Below, piece by piece: positions 60,319 to 64,000 of a stretch of 64,000 nucleotides of DNA. Origin of the DNA: Dolomedes plantarius (taxonomy: Eukaryota > Arthropoda > Arachnida > Araneae > Dolomedidae). The stretch spans positions 237,132,579 to 237,196,578 of the forward strand of contig OU015490.1 of the NCBI GenBank assembly GCA_907164885.2, written 5' to 3'. The translations under genes were made by a program, and so were the position numbers. A model generated the notes under the pieces. The model ran no database searches. It saw only the letters and a program-made list of their open reading frames with translations, and was not told the DNA's origin. Every line of letters begins with the position of its first letter. Position 1 is the stretch's first letter.

Positions 60319-60930
60319 CCAAGGATTCAGAACCTTTTTTTACGTTAGCCGAACCTTTGAAAATGAGAAGGTAAGTTTTGCACCCTTTTTTTTAGAATTT
60401 TAGTTTTTTTCAATTTTTTAAGTATTAAATCAAAGTGTAATGTATATCAGGAAGATGTTAATTTTAAGTTCAAATAAATACTTACTCCATTTGTTAACTT
60501 TATTAATTTATTAACTGATCTAAGTAACAAACACCAGCATATAAAATATTAATGCACATTCGAAAAGAGCCATGACATTCACTATGGTAATACACTAGAG
60601 GGCTATAAATGAAATATCTAAAAAGAGTTTTGTTTATTAATCTGAGACTTGCGATTGATGCTTAGAGCACAAACGTCTGATATCAGTTCTAACAGTGGTG
60701 AGAATATCTAATTCATTCATAAACGAGTACATCGATCTGTGTTACAATTTGTTGGGCTTAAGTGTAATTAATAAATAATTTTAAGCGTAAATTCACCTTA
60801 ATATTTATTTTACTTCGGCCCTACATTTTTTTGGTTATCCCCCAAAAAAAGTTATAGCACTACTCCTGGCTGATCTTACGGTGCCCTAAAGTATCGGGGT
60901 ACATTGCTTGAGAATCATTACCTTAGAGGT
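60319..60930. mobile_element. Possible non-autonomous hAT-like element
   Basis: The left side has CAAGGATTCAGAACC. The right side, reversed, has AAGGTAATGATTCTCAAGC followed by TACCCCGATACTTTAGGGC. Such words resemble ends of hAT elements. No 8-bp duplication was found and the ends do not match closely. Confidence 0.3.
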
Positions 60931-61871
60931 ACACCAGACAAAAAGTAATACAGGCAGTTAAGGCCTTCCTCATAAAAAGATGATAATTTTCTATTGATTA
61001 CGTTAATCTATTTATTACTTCGTAGGTTTAAACAAATCTTGTGGCCAAAAGATTAGCGTAACCTATATATTTATGATTAATTCCGAATATCGGAATGAAA
61101 CACAGCTTGCTAAACTTCCGCAGTAAAGAAAAGAAGCCACTGTTTTTTTCTGTAGATTATTATTTTAAAATTTTTTATATTATATGATTCGTAAAAATAA
61201 TTTATCTAACACCAATTCCACTTTGAAGTTTCTTTAATTTATTCCTGTTTGAGGTATAAGCTGTATTTCAATAAACAGTTTATAATCACTTTACGAGGTA
61301 TCTTATAGTTGGTAGGCACGATGAAACTTTGATGTAACGTCTTACAAACTTCTTTGAATGAGCAAAATTGGATAAAACGGCAAATAAGAAGAGTAAACTT
61401 TACTTTTCCAACTTTTTCCGTCTTCAGCTTGTGGTCTTTCTTCCTATTGAGCATTTAGGCTGCATCTGATTAGACGTTTCTAGTACAGTGCCTTTTTGAA
61501 TTTTATCTTTTGAAATAGTTCTTTGGCCCATGAGTCCGCATCGTTTGAAGACCTCTAGTTTGGATACACGTGTACTGTCCCAAGATTTTCTATTTGCTGT
61601 AATATATTCTAAGAACATTTCTTTTTATTTTACAATGTCGGATACCTCTTTAGCATACCTCCGCTATTCCTTTTGCTCTGCATGATTGGTAATCTTTAAA
61701 TAAAATGTCTATGTGTCCTATTTTTTTTATATATGCACCCAAACGGAAACGAGCTACTATCACGAAACTTAACATGTATGTAGTGTATGAGGATATAAGC
61801 AAATGATTACAAATTCAGAAAAACAGCCTGTTTTATTAAGATGATATGGCATGAATAAGGTTACAAATCAG
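60931..61871. other. Unrecognised DNA
   Basis: I recognised no gene. The sequence near 61745-61790 (ACGAAACTTAACATGTATGT) resembles that at 63500-63520 (ATGAAATTTGACATGTACAT). It may be part of Tc1-type ends. Confidence 0.4.
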
Positions 61872-61990
61872 TAAGTAGTAAATCCACCTCTGGCAGCTAT
61901 ACAAGCCGAAACACGGCGTGGCATTGCATTAATGAGGCCACCTATGACCTCCTGCGAAAGATCATACCATAATCTTTGAAATTGGAAAGT
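61872..61990 (-). pseudogene. Tc1-like transposase C-terminal fragment
   Basis: The minus strand reads QRLWYDLSQEVIGGLINAMP, then RRVSACIAARGGFTTY and a stop. This is the C-terminus of Tc1-type transposases (the S-M-P-R-R ... I-x-A-R-G-G-x-T-x-Y pattern). The catalytic core is missing upstream. Confidence 0.8.
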
Positions 61991-62384
61991 TAATTCCCTA
62001 GTATTCCTTGTTGCCTAATTCGCTAATGTCGATGAAAAACATACCAAGATCTCCTATGACAATGTTTGGATCAACCTAAGTTTGCAAACAGTGACGATGC
62101 GAACAGTACAATTGGACAATAAATTTTAATAAAAGTAAGAACAGAAATCACCTCGGCATCTACTTCTCTGCGTACGTGCAATTAAAAGTTATAAATATTG
62201 AAACTCGTAAATTATCGTCCGAAAGACAAGAATCAAGAAGTGCCGATAATTCTGTACTTATTTTCTTCCTGATATTGACAGTTTTAAACAAACCATAATA
62301 AAAAGTTAAATTTGTTTTTGTTTTAAATATATATCGTATAATTTTTTGAATATCCTAAGGTCTTCTAAAGGCCCCAAAATTTTT
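61991..62384. other. Unrecognised DNA
   Basis: There are no identified features between the Tc1 and hAT remnants. Confidence 0.4.
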
Positions 62385-62474
62385 TTTAAGTGACACGAGG
62401 ATTTAGTTTCTACGGTTTCAAGCCATTGCGGTTCAAGTTTTTGACACGCGACAAAAAAAGTTTCGCCATCCCTG
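62385..62474 (-). mobile_element. hAT-type terminus, solitary
   Basis: On the minus strand from 62474: CAGGGATGGCGAAACTTTTT, then GTCGCGTGTCAAAAAC. CAGGGATGGC followed by a CGCGTG block is a common hAT end in arthropods. The other end was not found. Confidence 0.5.
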
Positions 62475-62545
62475 GACTAGACAAATTGAGATGGATGTAT
62501 TTTAAGAATTTAATTGAAAGTAGTATGTTTTATGGATATTAAACC

Positions 62546-62766
<221 letters not shown>

Positions 62767-62771
<5 letters not shown>

Positions 62772-63699
62772 CTGCAATGTCTCTCAAAGTATGCTTCACC
62801 ATGACGATAAGTCCCGATGTCAAACTTCAAAATACGCTGGCGTAGGTGTAAGAGAAAATTGTTACTCCCACGGTCAGTTGTATATAGTTTGCTCACGTGT
62901 AAGTTCGTGGACGAGTCTGGTAATATTAGTTCCGCCCAATGAAGAAACAAAAAAAATAATTAAAGGAAATCCTCTAAAGAGCAAAATTCATTATTTTTTC
63001 TTTGCAATTATCCTAAAATGTACTCCATAGTGAAGCACGGGATTTCCACTAGTTTCTCATAAAATATTATTTGTTATAGTGACTGACTATCTTCATTCTT
63101 GAAAAGATCTATACAACAGTTTCATACCAAAATAAATGTGGTAAAAATGTAAAAGAAAACCACAACTTTATTAATAGAGACAATTGATATTCTTCCATGA
63201 CATAACTCGGGAAAATATATCTTTGTTACTGGACAACAAATATTAGAACGATTGATAAAGTATAATTACTTATTTTGCGGACCAACAACTTTTGCACTGT
63301 GTTATTTATTATTTTTATGCATTAGTAGAACTGAGATATTCGTTCTGTTTATTTGAACATATACTCTATGAACTGTAGGTATTTCGGTATCTAGCGTTTT
63401 CAATATATTTCTATTTTGTAATGATTCTACACTGGTGTAAGAAAATAAGAGAATTTGCAGACTTGGTCGATTATCTCTAGAACTACTGTACCGATTTTTA
63501 TGAAATTTGACATGTACATACATTGATACAATACAAAACAAATAACCATTCAATAATTGTAATACACACGCATGATCGTGCGTAACACTCGTTGGAGTCG
63601 GAAGGTATGAAACAGCGGTTGCAGAATAAACAAAAAAAATGGGTTAATAGATGGTGTTATTTTGCAGCAATCGGTTAATTTCAAATTGCAACAGTAAAA
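62767..63699. other. Unrecognised DNA, probably including the left end of a Tc1 element
   Basis: No gene was seen up to the transposase start. The stretch 63470-63545 has sequence similar to that beside the Tc1 fragment at 61745. The 5' end of the element at 63700 may therefore lie between 63300 and 63480. The matching right end is outside the window. Confidence 0.4.
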
Positions 63700-64000
63700 A
63701 TGAGTGACCACCAACATTTAGATGATGGATTGAAGTGGCTAATTGTGGGGACGCTAGAAGCAGGCCAATCTGAAGTTCAAATTTGTAGAGAGTTCAATTT
63801 AACGCCCAGCGTCGTGTGCAACTTATGGAAACAGTTCCACTTTACCGGATCCAACGAGAGAAAGCCTGGGCAAGGTCGTCCAAGAGCCACGACGGCGAGA
63901 GAAGATCGCCATCTGTCGATTGTAGCGAGGCGTAACAGGAGTGCTATAGCTTCTCAGCTCTCTCATGACTTGTATGCCGCCACAGGAAACCGTGTATCAA
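63700..64000 (+). CDS. Tc1-like transposase, N-terminal 100 codons (runs off window)
   Basis: An ATG at 63700 opens a frame with no stop to the window end. It begins MSDHQHLDDGLKWLIVGTLE and continues with a first helix-turn-helix (AGQSEVQICREFNLTPSVVC) and the linker GQGRPRATTAREDRHLSIVA that joins the two DNA-binding subdomains (GRPR motif). The start of the second subdomain follows. These are hallmarks of spider and insect Tc1 transposases, which cut and paste DNA at TA sites. The catalytic DDE core lies beyond 64000. No lesion is visible in this part, unlike the other Tc1 remnants in the window. Confidence 0.88.
   Translation, partial: MSDHQHLDDGLKWLIVGTLEAGQSEVQICREFNLTPSVVCNLWKQFHFTGSNERKPGQGRPRATTAREDRHLSIVARRNRSAIASQLSHDLYAATGNRVS

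Overview
The window is repeat-dominated, AT-rich eukaryotic DNA (roughly 30% G+C by eye). It has long (AT)n tracts, tRNA-derived SINEs, Tc1/mariner, pogo/Tigger, hAT, Helitron and TTAA-target DNA elements, a non-LTR retrotransposon and two copies of one Ty3/gypsy LTR retrotransposon. This mix fits an arthropod, and a chelicerate such as a spider is my best guess, but nothing here proves the species. I recognise no host protein-coding gene, rRNA gene or functional tRNA gene. Almost everything recognisable is mobile or derived from mobile DNA. Layout: 1-8924 is a minus-strand Ty3/gypsy copy (copy A) cut by the window start. 8925-15268 is mostly unrecognised DNA with a SINE, a modular tandem repeat (about 11.1-12.15 kb) and a small mariner remnant with terminal inverted repeats (12750-13330). 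15269-17280 is a minus-strand Helitron with canonical ends and a Pif1-type helicase tail, itself interrupted by a 600-bp element flanked by TTAA-like sites. 17281-33940 holds SINEs, Tigger, hAT and mariner remnants, two copies of a pogo-derived element lying in (AT)n tracts, several fold-back repeats, and an eight-unit satellite of about 157 bp in which one unit carries a 134-bp insertion with a TAA duplication. 33946-45235 is the complete second gypsy copy (copy B, plus strand), with 1.6-kb LTRs and a perfect 5-bp target duplication (ATGAT). 45241-64000 holds a full-length DD41D mariner relative, a perfect 59-bp fold-back element, a LINE nested in a mariner-like element with an 18-bp target duplication, more pogo-type and TTAA elements, a G+C-rich block (57.9-59.3 kb), Tc1 and hAT fragments, and the open start of a Tc1-like transposase running off the right edge. 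The best-supported mechanism in the window is in the gypsy element. Gag ends in a U UUA AAC slippery heptamer directly before its stop codon. Seven nucleotides downstream is a two-part stem-loop of ten base pairs, and pol is open in the -1 frame. This predicts Gag-Pol synthesis by -1 ribosomal frameshifting, and the signal is present in both copies. Copy B looks very young (near-identical LTRs, perfect duplication), yet its pol carries single-base length changes in homopolymers. Copy A carries others at different places, so either decay or consensus sequencing error must be considered. The element has GPY/F-type integrase, no chromodomain seen, no env, and a long (2.6 kb) non-coding stretch before the 3' LTR. 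All database-level family names are inferences from motifs read by eye; no search was run.
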